NCBI GenBank assembly: GCA_963694825.1
Contig: CAVOEV010000109.1
Span: forward strand, 1-14,131
Length of the DNA stretch: 14,131 nt
Direction of reading: 5' to 3'
Source of the DNA: UBA8437 sp963694825
GTDB taxonomy: Bacteria; Planctomycetota; Planctomycetia; Planctomycetales; Planctomycetaceae
Numbering within the stretch: position 1 is the stretch's first letter; every line of letters starts with the position of its first letter. Shown here piece by piece: positions 8,079-13,748 of this stretch. Below the pieces are notes generated by a model. That model did no database searches. It saw only the letters and a program-made list of their open reading frames with translations, and was not told where the DNA came from. Both the position numbers and the translations under genes were made by a program.

Positions 8079-10330
8079 GACGAGGGGGTCTCCTGTTGGT
8101 ACCCACCTCGGACCATCCGTCGTGTCAGGAGGACTTCGCCGATCAGCAGTGCGAGGAAGCCCAAGAGCACGAGGTGCCAGACCTCGGTTCTTGGAGCCGA
8201 TGTGTTGATCGCGTCGCGGAGTTGGTCGAGATCGGCCACGAAGTCGATCCGGCCGCCTTGGGCCAGGCGTCCGCGAGCAGATTCATCGAGCCGATCGAGA
8301 TTCGATTCTGCGGGATCGGAGGTGACGACGAAGTGTTCGGGTGCCCGGGTGGTGGCAGTGGCCACTTGCTTGGGCAGCAGTGTGTAGTGGCCGGGAAGCA
8401 GGGTGTCGGACAGTCGTGCCATTCGGCGTGTATTGCTGTCGGGTGGATCGAGTTCGAACCTGAGTCCCCCGGGTCCGATGATGACGGACTGGTCGTGTTG
8501 AAAGTTGTCGGGAACGCCAAGTAGCAGGGGGTCTCCGGGCTGGACGGTCCGAGTGGAACTTCCGCCGGCGAGGTGAAACAGCAGTTCGTGCAGGAACGAG
8601 ACGTAATCGGGTCGTGCCGGCAGGGTGTTCCAATCGGCATCGAGAGTGGAGGCCCATGCGGCGAGGTGTCCACGTCCCATGTGGCCGGTGACGAGCAGGG
8701 GCAGATCGTTATCGAGTTTCGCGGCGACGCGAACGGTGGGTGCGACGCGAACGGTGGGTGCGGTGGGTGCGGTGGGTGCGGTGGGTTGTCGATCGAGTGG
8801 TGTCAGCGGCCACCAGCCGCTGAAGCGTGCTTCGGTGAAGCCTCCATCTTGAAGCGAACCGAATCGATGCAACCACGACCCCGCGAGGCTGAGGCCGTCG
8901 GCTCTCACGTTGTTGGAACCGGTTGCCAATTGCGGAGTGTCTGCGAGTCGAGCCGGCAGCAGGCCGGTTTTGTCGGCCCATTGAGACCAAGCTGTCGGGT
9001 CGGTGCGATCGCCGAATGTGATCAGCAGTCCGCCTCCGTCGGAGACGAACTCCTGGAGAGCGACTTGCCATCGGGGGTCGGGTCGGGCGACATTGGCCAG
9101 TACGACGACTCCGGAGTCGGGAAAATCTTCGGCGGTGAGTCGATCCCAACTGACGACTCGACTGGCAACCCACGGTTGTTGGTTGGCGGCGGCCGAGAGT
9201 GCTGCGTGAGCGAAGAAGGTTTCCGAGCGGGTTGTGTCGGGGTGCGGGGCACCGTCGACGAGCAGCACATCGAGTGCTTCGACGGCGGTGACGACGATTT
9301 CGCTGCGGTCGTCTGTGGGCAGGACATCGGCGTCGAGCACAACGGCGAGGTGGTGCGAACCGGCCGCTGGAAGTCGATAGTTGAATTCGACGGCGGCTTG
9401 CCCGTTGGGGGGGACGTTGAGGATTCGCGTGTGTTGGGAGAGGCGTTGGCCGTCGATTTCCAGACTCACCCGCCGGCTCGACGCGGTCGGATTGCCATGT
9501 CCGGTGATGGTTGTGCGAATCGACACGGGCAGTCCCAGCGGCAGGAGTGAGCGTGAGACTTCGAGTGGGTCGACGCGAAAGTGCGGCGAAGAGAGATCGC
9601 GGGGTTCACCGGGAGTGGCGACGCGGATCACCGGCCGAGTGGCATCGGGGAACCCATCGAGTTGATCATCGAGTCGATCCCAGATCACCGCGTCATCGGC
9701 TCGCCAGCCATGGGCTTGCCCGTCGGTCAGCACCAGCACTTCCCGTCTCAGGTTGCCACTGTCTCGGAGCAATTCGACGGCGTGTCGAATCGCGGCGGGA
9801 AGGTCGGCGACATCACCTGGAGGCGGCAGGCGACCGAGAGCCGAGCGAACGATGTCGTGGTTGACGGTTGGCTTGTCAATGACGCCGCGGACACGTCGTC
9901 GGGCTTCGATCAATGCGACGCTGTCGCCCGGCCCGAGATCTTCGAGCACGCGGTGAGCGAACTGGATGGCGGCGGTTCGGGGCGTCTGTTGTCCGGCTTG
10001 CCAGCCCATGCTGCCGGAACCGTCGATCACGATCACCACATCGCGTCGTGATGTCTCGACTTCGCCCAACCATTCGGACAACCACCCCTGGCCCCCCGCC
10101 GGCCTACAGAAGGCGGCGACGAGCAGACCGACGAGCATCAGCCGCAGCAGAATCAGTTGCAGTTCTTCGATCCGCACCCGTCGCCGGGCTTCGCGTTCGA
10201 GTTCCAGGAACTGCATGGCTGCCCATGGGACGCGATCGAACCGCCTGCGGGTCAGCAGGTGGACCAGCAGCGGAAGGGCCAGTCCGGCCAATCCCCACAG
10301 CAGCGGTGTATTGAGCAGTTCCCAGCCCAT
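8075..10330 (-). CDS. BatA-like membrane protein with VWA domain
   Basis: A 751-aa protein. Residues 1-78 match the BatA/aerotolerance N-terminal pattern: MGWELLNTPLLWGLAGLALP, then LLVHLLTRRRFDRVPW, FLELEREARRR and a second membrane segment (59-75). A VWA domain follows with DGSGSM (103-108) and LTDG (201-204), so the metal-ion site looks usable. Residues about 352-440 (ALDVLLVDGAPHPDTTRSE, then VALQEFVSDGGGLLITFGD) look like an amidotransferase-like fold. A C-terminal membrane segment (about 718-736) ends in a basic tail. The frame is open upstream to a GTG at 10438, but the ATG at 10330 begins exactly where the family N-terminus begins, so I chose it. No Shine-Dalgarno precedes it. It is the first gene of the minus-strand group and is coupled to the next VWA gene. 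In related organisms it follows MoxR and DUF58. Confidence 0.9.
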   Translation of the reverse strand: MGWELLNTPLLWGLAGLALPLLVHLLTRRRFDRVPWAAMQFLELEREARRRVRIEELQLILLRLMLVGLLVAAFCRPAGGQGWLSEWLGEVETSRRDVVIVIDGSGSMGWQAGQQTPRTAAIQFAHRVLEDLGPGDSVALIEARRRVRGVIDKPTVNHDIVRSALGRLPPPGDVADLPAAIRHAVELLRDSGNLRREVLVLTDGQAHGWRADDAVIWDRLDDQLDGFPDATRPVIRVATPGEPRDLSSPHFRVDPLEVSRSLLPLGLPVSIRTTITGHGNPTASSRRVSLEIDGQRLSQHTRILNVPPNGQAAVEFNYRLPAAGSHHLAVVLDADVLPTDDRSEIVVTAVEALDVLLVDGAPHPDTTRSETFFAHAALSAAANQQPWVASRVVSWDRLTAEDFPDSGVVVLANVARPDPRWQVALQEFVSDGGGLLITFGDRTDPTAWSQWADKTGLLPARLADTPQLATGSNNVRADGLSLAGSWLHRFGSLQDGGFTEARFSGWWPLTPLDRQPTAPTAPTAPTVRVAPTVRVAAKLDNDLPLLVTGHMGRGHLAAWASTLDADWNTLPARPDYVSFLHELLFHLAGGSSTRTVQPGDPLLLGVPDNFQHDQSVIIGPGGLRFELDPPDSNTRRMARLSDTLLPGHYTLLPKQVATATTRAPEHFVVTSDPAESNLDRLDESARGRLAQGGRIDFVADLDQLRDAINTSAPRTEVWHLVLLGFLALLIGEVLLTRRMVRGGYQQETPSS
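8089..8094 (-). promoter_or_regulatory. Ribosome-binding site for the VWA/amidotransferase-like gene
   Basis: On the minus strand this reads AGGAGA, ten bases before the GTG at 8078. It lies inside the end of the BatA-like gene and supports the GTG start. It is the clearest Shine-Dalgarno in the minus-strand group. Confidence 0.6.
8724..8786. repeat. Compound tandem repeat (2 x 18 bp, 3 x 9 bp) in the BatA-like gene
   Basis: Two exact copies of gcgacgcgaacggtgggt (8724-8741, 8742-8759), then three copies of gcggtgggt (8760-8768, 8769-8777, 8778-8786). On the minus strand it encodes Ala-Pro-Thr repeats followed by APTVRV repeats. Both units are multiples of three; the 9-bp unit looks like a derivative of the 18-bp one. 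Confidence 0.93.
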
Positions 10331-10389
10331 GGAGCTTGATGATACGCAGGGGAGGCGGCGTGTGGGAGTGAGGCGAGGCGGTGGGATCG

Positions 10390-10418
10390 TTGAATGCGAG
10401 TGGCCGGGGGCGTATTGT
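10390..10418 (+). promoter_or_regulatory. Candidate sigma-70-type promoter for the isomerase arm
   Basis: TTGAAT (10390-10395), 17 bases, then TATTGT (10413-10418): each box matches four of six consensus positions at ideal spacing. A start around 10425 would place the inverted repeat at 10432-10453 at the beginning of the leader, before the small ORF. It was found by eye in GC-rich DNA, so chance is a real possibility. Confidence 0.35.
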
Positions 10419-10431
10419 GTCGATTGAATCA

Positions 10432-10453
10432 GGTGCACAGTGCGTTGTGCATC
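10432..10453 (+). promoter_or_regulatory. Inverted repeat / leader hairpin upstream of the small ORF
   Basis: GGTGCACA (10432-10439), a 6-base loop, then TGTGCATC (10446-10453). Six pairs are perfect and the stem extends to eight with one G-U pair in RNA. It lies 24 bases before the small-ORF ATG and just after the candidate promoter, which fits an operator or a leader hairpin. Confidence 0.4.
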
Positions 10454-10477
10454 GAGGCGAAACAGTGAGGAGTTGTC

Positions 10478-10582
10478 ATGGGATTGCCGATTCCAGAGGG
10501 TGTGTGTCGGGTCAGCGTCATCATCGCGGTCGGCGATTTGGGCGAGGGTGTCGGCAACAGTGATGATTGGGGGCAGGCATGA
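10478..10582 (+). CDS. Putative 34-aa small protein or leader peptide coupled to the isomerase
   Basis: An ATG at 10478, preceded by GAGGAG (10467-10472) at good Shine-Dalgarno spacing, opens a 34-codon frame beginning MGLPIPEGVCRVSVIIAVGD and ending GNSDDWGQA. Its TGA overlaps the isomerase ATG as ATGA (10579-10582), the same junction type seen between larger genes here. It holds one short hydrophobic patch (VSVIIAV) and an acidic Gly-rich tail. No known family is recognised. It could be a real small protein, a leader peptide that delivers ribosomes to the isomerase start, or a chance frame. The ribosome-binding site plus the exact ATGA overlap make coincidence less likely but do not prove translation. 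Confidence 0.45.
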   Translation: MGLPIPEGVCRVSVIIAVGDLGEGVGNSDDWGQA

Positions 10583-11421
10583 AACTGTCGTTGTCGGTCC
10601 GCGTGGCGGAAGCCGCGTGCAAGACTCGGTTGAATGTCCCGTTCTCCGATTTGGTCGAGTTGGCCGTGGCCAATGGGTACCACTCGGTGTGCCTGCGGGC
10701 GAGTGCCGGCGGGGTGCAGAGCGAGCGGGGTGTCTTGGAGACGATGCGGGTTCAGGTGGAAGCGGCGGGGTTGTGGGTTTCGATGGTCACGGCTGATTTT
10801 GATGTGCCGTTGAACAACGAGATGGGACCCGAGTCGTTGAAGGAGATTGGGCCGAGCCTGGATGTGGCCGAGGCATTCGGATGCGATTTGATCCGCGTGT
10901 GTTTGAAGACGACCGAGGACATTGGTCGTGCACGCGAGGCGTCGGACCGTGCGGCCGAGCGTGGCATCCGGTTGGCTCATCAGTGCCACACCACGTCGCT
11001 GTTCGAGCAGGTTGGTCCAATGATCCAGGTGCTCGAAGCGATCGACCGGTCGAACTTTGGGCTGATTTACGAGCCGGCCAACCTGATGATTTGCGGCGAG
11101 GACTACGGCCACTCGGCCCTCGAACGACTCGCTCCGTGGCTGATGAACGTCTACTTGCAGAACCATCGGTTGGATGACGCGGGGCCGGCGATGCTGGAGA
11201 CATGGTGCCAGGGGGATCGTCGATTCCATCACATTCCGTTGTGGGAAGCCGGCGGAGTGAGTTACGAGACGGTCTTCGAAGGACTGGAACGGATCGGCTA
11301 CGACGGGAGCGTGACGGTTCACCAGGCGTTTGCCGAGTTGATGGGTCCTGAGGAGGCTGCCGAGCAGAGTGCGGGTTACCTGAGGCGAGTGGGTGACTTT
11401 GAAGCGGCGGCGTCACCGTGA
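10579..11421 (+). CDS. Sugar-phosphate isomerase/epimerase-like TIM-barrel protein
   Basis: A 280-aa protein of usual length for the xylose-isomerase-like/AP-endonuclease-2 superfamily, many members of which isomerise or epimerise sugars with a divalent metal. Visible strands include MKLSLSVRVA (1-10), GYHSVCLRAS (33-42), CDLIRVCLKT (102-111), IRLAHQCHTT (130-139), FGLIYEPANLMI (160-171), LMNVYLQNH (188-196) and YDGSVTVHQA (241-250). Likely metal-site residues are Glu165 and His196, but His134/His137 stand where ENH-type Glu is common, and His248 stands where the last Glu is usual. The ATG at 10579, preceded by GGGGGCAGG, is preferred over a TTG at 10567. It overlaps the small ORF upstream and the sulfatase-fold gene downstream (GTGA). 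No signal peptide; probably cytoplasmic. The substrate cannot be predicted. Confidence 0.88.
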   Translation: MKLSLSVRVAEAACKTRLNVPFSDLVELAVANGYHSVCLRASAGGVQSERGVLETMRVQVEAAGLWVSMVTADFDVPLNNEMGPESLKEIGPSLDVAEAFGCDLIRVCLKTTEDIGRAREASDRAAERGIRLAHQCHTTSLFEQVGPMIQVLEAIDRSNFGLIYEPANLMICGEDYGHSALERLAPWLMNVYLQNHRLDDAGPAMLETWCQGDRRFHHIPLWEAGGVSYETVFEGLERIGYDGSVTVHQAFAELMGPEEAAEQSAGYLRRVGDFEAAASP

Positions 11422-12494
11422 GCGTGGTGGTCGTGCTGTCGTTGGATCACTGGCAGGCCGGGCTGTCTGGATTCTGCGGTGGCGAGCCGCTGCTGACTGC
11501 GAGGCTGGATCGGCTGGCGGCTGAAGCGGCCGTGTTCGACCGGCATTTTGCCATCTCACCGGCGGGCGACCCATCGATCAACGGCCGAGCGTGGGTCGGT
11601 GGAGGGTCGGGAACGGGCGACGTGCTACCCGAGCCTTCAGCGGCCGAGCGATTCGAACGAGCCGGTGTGAGTGTCGAGGTGATTGCGGATGCCAGATCCG
11701 GCTGGTTGGAACTGGCTGGGTTCGAGTCGGTCCGAGTGTTGGACGGGGCGTTGGAGGGTGCTGTCGCTGAGGCGATGGATCGTTTGTCCGAGACGTCGCA
11801 GGAGCATTCGTTGGTGTGGGTGGCGGTTTCGGCACCTGCCGAGATTGAGCCAGCTGAGTCGGATGACGAGGAGGATTGGTTCGAGCGACTCGAAGCGATT
11901 GACGAGGCGATGGGTGGTTTCGACCGATGTGTTGGAGCGGCGGTGGACGGTTTGGAGCGTGCAGGGTTGTCTGGCGAGGCCTTGTTGGTGGTGACGGGTG
12001 GTCGTGGAGCGTGGCTGGGCGATCGAGGATTTGAAGATGACCGGCGTTGCGTGTTACACGAGGAGCGGTTGAGGACTCCGCTGATACTCCGTGGGCCGGG
12101 GGTCGAGCCGGGGCAGAGGCGTCTGGAGTTGGTGCAGGTGACGGATCTGTTGCCGACGTTGCTGGTGTGGTTTGGTGCCGATGCCACGGAGGACCCGTTG
12201 GAGGGGATCGATCTATTGAGTTTGCTGGGGCAGGGTGGTCGCGGTGGTCGCGGCGGTCGTGAGGAAATCTTGGTTCGAGATTCTGACGGGGGGTGTGGGC
12301 TTCGCACGCACGATTTGTTCCTGGTGCGTCCGGCTACCGGAGGATTGGATGCGAGTCGGTTGTTCAGCAAGCCCGATGACGTCTGGGACTTGGTGGATGT
12401 CAGTGAGCAGGGGCCTGAGGAGGTCGAGCGGTTGAGTGGTCGACTGGACGAGTTGTTGGGGGGGTTGGATTCGGGCGACACGGCGGTCGGCTGA
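11418..12494 (+). CDS. Degenerate sulfatase/alkaline-phosphatase-fold protein (probable pseudo-enzyme)
   Basis: A 358-aa protein. The N-terminus (VVVVLSLDHWQAGLSGFCGG, 3-22), the LDRLAAEAAVFDRHFAIS stretch (30-47) and the C-terminal region (VVTGGRGAWLGDRG 191-204, LRTPLILRGPGVEPGQRR 218-235, LVQVTDLLPTLL 238-249) follow sulfatases in order. Key residues are missing. Where sulfatases have CxPSR, needed to make formylglycine, this has AGDPSI (49-54), with no Cys or Ser at the nucleophile position. Where DHG or DNG provides metal ligands, this has GGRG. Only Asp10 of the N-terminal pair remains. The protein is short for a sulfatase and has no signal peptide. The GTG start overlaps the isomerase stop (GTGA), so the two are probably co-translated. 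A binding or regulatory role is inferred. Confidence 0.85.
   Translation: MSVVVVLSLDHWQAGLSGFCGGEPLLTARLDRLAAEAAVFDRHFAISPAGDPSINGRAWVGGGSGTGDVLPEPSAAERFERAGVSVEVIADARSGWLELAGFESVRVLDGALEGAVAEAMDRLSETSQEHSLVWVAVSAPAEIEPAESDDEEDWFERLEAIDEAMGGFDRCVGAAVDGLERAGLSGEALLVVTGGRGAWLGDRGFEDDRRCVLHEERLRTPLILRGPGVEPGQRRLELVQVTDLLPTLLVWFGADATEDPLEGIDLLSLLGQGGRGGRGGREEILVRDSDGGCGLRTHDLFLVRPATGGLDASRLFSKPDDVWDLVDVSEQGPEEVERLSGRLDELLGGLDSGDTAVG
12234..12260. repeat. 9-bp tandem repeat encoding Gly-Gly-Arg
   Basis: Two exact copies of ggtggtcgc (12234-12242, 12243-12251) and a third variant copy (12252-12260). It encodes three Gly-Gly-Arg units (residues 273-281) in the sulfatase-fold protein, in frame. Confidence 0.9.
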
Positions 12495-12516
12495 CCGTGT
12501 GGATCGAGGGCCAAGC

Positions 12517-12538
12517 GTCGCGGACGTCTGCTCGCGAC
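12517..12538 (+). terminator. Weak hairpin after the sulfatase-fold gene
   Basis: GTCGCG (12517-12522), a 10-base loop, then CGCGAC (12533-12538), about 22 bases after the stop. There is no T-run, so it is at best a weak or factor-dependent terminator, or merely a GC-rich palindrome. Confidence 0.2.
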
Positions 12539-12550
12539 AAAGGCCCGCCG

Positions 12551-12571
12551 CAAGTCGCAAGTCGCAAGTCG
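12551..12571. repeat. 7-bp tandem repeat in the gap before MoxR
   Basis: Three exact copies of caagtcg (12551-12557, 12558-12564, 12565-12571), then a partial copy. It is non-coding on the evidence here. It is the only short tandem repeat in the window whose unit is not a multiple of three, which fits its intergenic position. Confidence 0.92.
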
Positions 12572-12674
12572 CAAACGCATCCTCGACCCTGTACGATGTT
12601 CGAGCTGAGCGGTCGAGGGTGGCTGCCAGCCAGTCGATATCAGTCATTGTAGTGATCAGGAAAGTGAGAGAGTG

Positions 12675-13748
12675 ATGAACGACGAGTCGAGCGTGGTGCC
12701 TGAAGCGGGCGGCGGCGGAGGAACCGAGTCGATCGATCGGCTCAGGGCGGCCGACCAGAAGATCCGCAACCAGATGGGTCGTGTGATCGTGGGTCAGGAC
12801 GCGGTTCTGGAGCAGTTGATGATCGCATTGTTCAGTCGCGGTCATTGCATTCTGGAGGGTGTCCCGGGCTTGGCCAAGACGCTGATGATCAGCACTTTGT
12901 CGCGGAGCCTGTCGATGGGTTTTGCACGGATCCAGTTCACACCGGACCTGATGCCATCGGACATCACCGGCACGGACGTCTTGCAGGAGAACCGTGACAC
13001 GGGCGAGCGAGCGTTTCGTTTCATCCAGGGTCCGTTGTTCCACGAGGTGGTTTTGGCCGACGAGATCAATCGCACCCCCCCGAAGACTCAGGCGGCGTTG
13101 CTCGAAGCGATGCAGGAACGTCAGGTGACGGTCGGGAGCGACCGTCACGAGTTGCCGGATCCGTTCTTTGTGCTGGCGACTCAGAACCCGATCGAGCAGG
13201 AGGGGACGTATCCGTTGCCTGAGGCTCAGCAGGATCGGTTCATGTTCAAGATTGTTGTCGACTATCCCAACGTCCAGGAGGAGCGGCAGATCGTCAAGCA
13301 GACGACTTCGGGGGCCGAGGCGAGCGTCGAGGCGGTGTTGTCGGGCGCGGACATTCTCGAGTTGCAGCAGATCGTACGTCAGGTGCCGGTGACCGATCAC
13401 GTGGTCGACTACGCCTTGGCGCTGGTGCGTCAGACTCGAGTCGGCCAGCCGGGTTGTCCCGACTTCATCAATGACTGGTTGAGTTGGGGTGCGGGGCCTC
13501 GTGCCGTGCAGTTCCTGTTGTTGGGTGCCAAGGCACGAGCCCTGCTGTCGGGAGAAGCTCATGTCTCGACGTCCGACATCCAGGCCCTGGCCGCTCCGGT
13601 ACTCCGGCATCGCATCGTGACGAATTTTGCGGCCGAGAGTGAAGGAGTGACTCCTGACACGGTGATCGAGAAGTTGATTGCCGAGACGCCCAGCAAGGAA
13701 GGTGAGCTGACCAGTGACCCTCGACTCCAGAAGATTTTTGCGGCCTGA
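12675..13748 (+). CDS. MoxR family AAA+ ATPase
   Basis: A 357-aa protein matching MoxR in length and motif order. Walker A is GVPGLAKT (62-69, Lys68), Walker B is VVLADEIN (125-132, Asp129-Glu130), followed by RTPPKTQAALLEAMQERQVT. Sensor 1 is FVLATQNPIEQEGTYPLPEA (165-184), then the arginine-finger region QQDRFMF (185-191). The sensor-2/lid region has SWGAGPRAVQFLLLGAKARA (270-289). All catalytic motifs are intact. MoxR ATPases act as chaperone-like machines that work with VWA/DUF58 partners, often on envelope targets. A GTG at 12672 directly precedes the ATG at 12675; the ATG is chosen, and the choice matters by one residue. The DUF58 gene overlaps its end by 35 nt, so the two are surely co-transcribed. 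A 610-aa minus-strand frame across this gene is a shadow. Confidence 0.97.
   Translation: MNDESSVVPEAGGGGGTESIDRLRAADQKIRNQMGRVIVGQDAVLEQLMIALFSRGHCILEGVPGLAKTLMISTLSRSLSMGFARIQFTPDLMPSDITGTDVLQENRDTGERAFRFIQGPLFHEVVLADEINRTPPKTQAALLEAMQERQVTVGSDRHELPDPFFVLATQNPIEQEGTYPLPEAQQDRFMFKIVVDYPNVQEERQIVKQTTSGAEASVEAVLSGADILELQQIVRQVPVTDHVVDYALALVRQTRVGQPGCPDFINDWLSWGAGPRAVQFLLLGAKARALLSGEAHVSTSDIQALAAPVLRHRIVTNFAAESEGVTPDTVIEKLIAETPSKEGELTSDPRLQKIFAA
13697..13705 (+). promoter_or_regulatory. Ribosome-binding site for the DUF58 gene
   Basis: A purine-rich GGAAGGTGA inside the end of moxR lies eight to nine bases before the GTG at 13714 and decides that start over the TTG at 13738. Confidence 0.6.

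Larger units (their letters stand above)
10331..10578. promoter_or_regulatory. Divergent intergenic region between the BatA-like and isomerase arms
   Basis: This 248-bp region separates the outward-facing start codons of the BatA-like gene and the isomerase. It should hold promoters for both arms. On the plus strand it contains a candidate promoter, an inverted repeat and a 34-codon small ORF. On the minus strand, TATCAT eight bases before the BatA ATG resembles a -10 box but has no partner -35. Confidence 0.55.
12495..12674 (+). promoter_or_regulatory. Intergenic region upstream of MoxR
   Basis: A 180-bp gap likely to hold the promoter of the moxR-DUF58 pair. It contains the weak hairpin, the 7-bp repeat and a small palindrome, TGGCTgccAGCCA (12620-12632). 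TACGAT (12592-12597) is a poor -10 candidate without a matching -35. AGGAAAGTGAGAGAG before the ATG could serve as ribosome-binding site. Confidence 0.4.

Noticed and set aside
7032..8387. 451-aa plus-strand open frame
   Set aside because: It is antisense across the junction of two well-supported VWA genes and has no domain signal.
10331..10438. N-terminal extension of the BatA-like protein to the GTG at 10438
   Set aside because: The extra 36 residues are Pro/Ser/Thr-rich and unlike BatA. The ATG at 10330 starts exactly at the family N-terminus.
10381..10563. 60-aa plus-strand frame with a GTG start in the divergent region
   Set aside because: It has no ribosome-binding site, an Arg/Gly-rich composition, and overlaps the better-supported 34-codon frame.
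10429..11322. 297-aa minus-strand frame opposite the isomerase
   Set aside because: The plus-strand isomerase has TIM-barrel motifs and correct junctions. The minus frame is His/Arg/Gln-rich without a family pattern.
1528..12571. Tandem repeats considered as a CRISPR array
   Set aside because: Units are 7-18 bp, directly adjacent, without spacers, and mostly in frame within genes.
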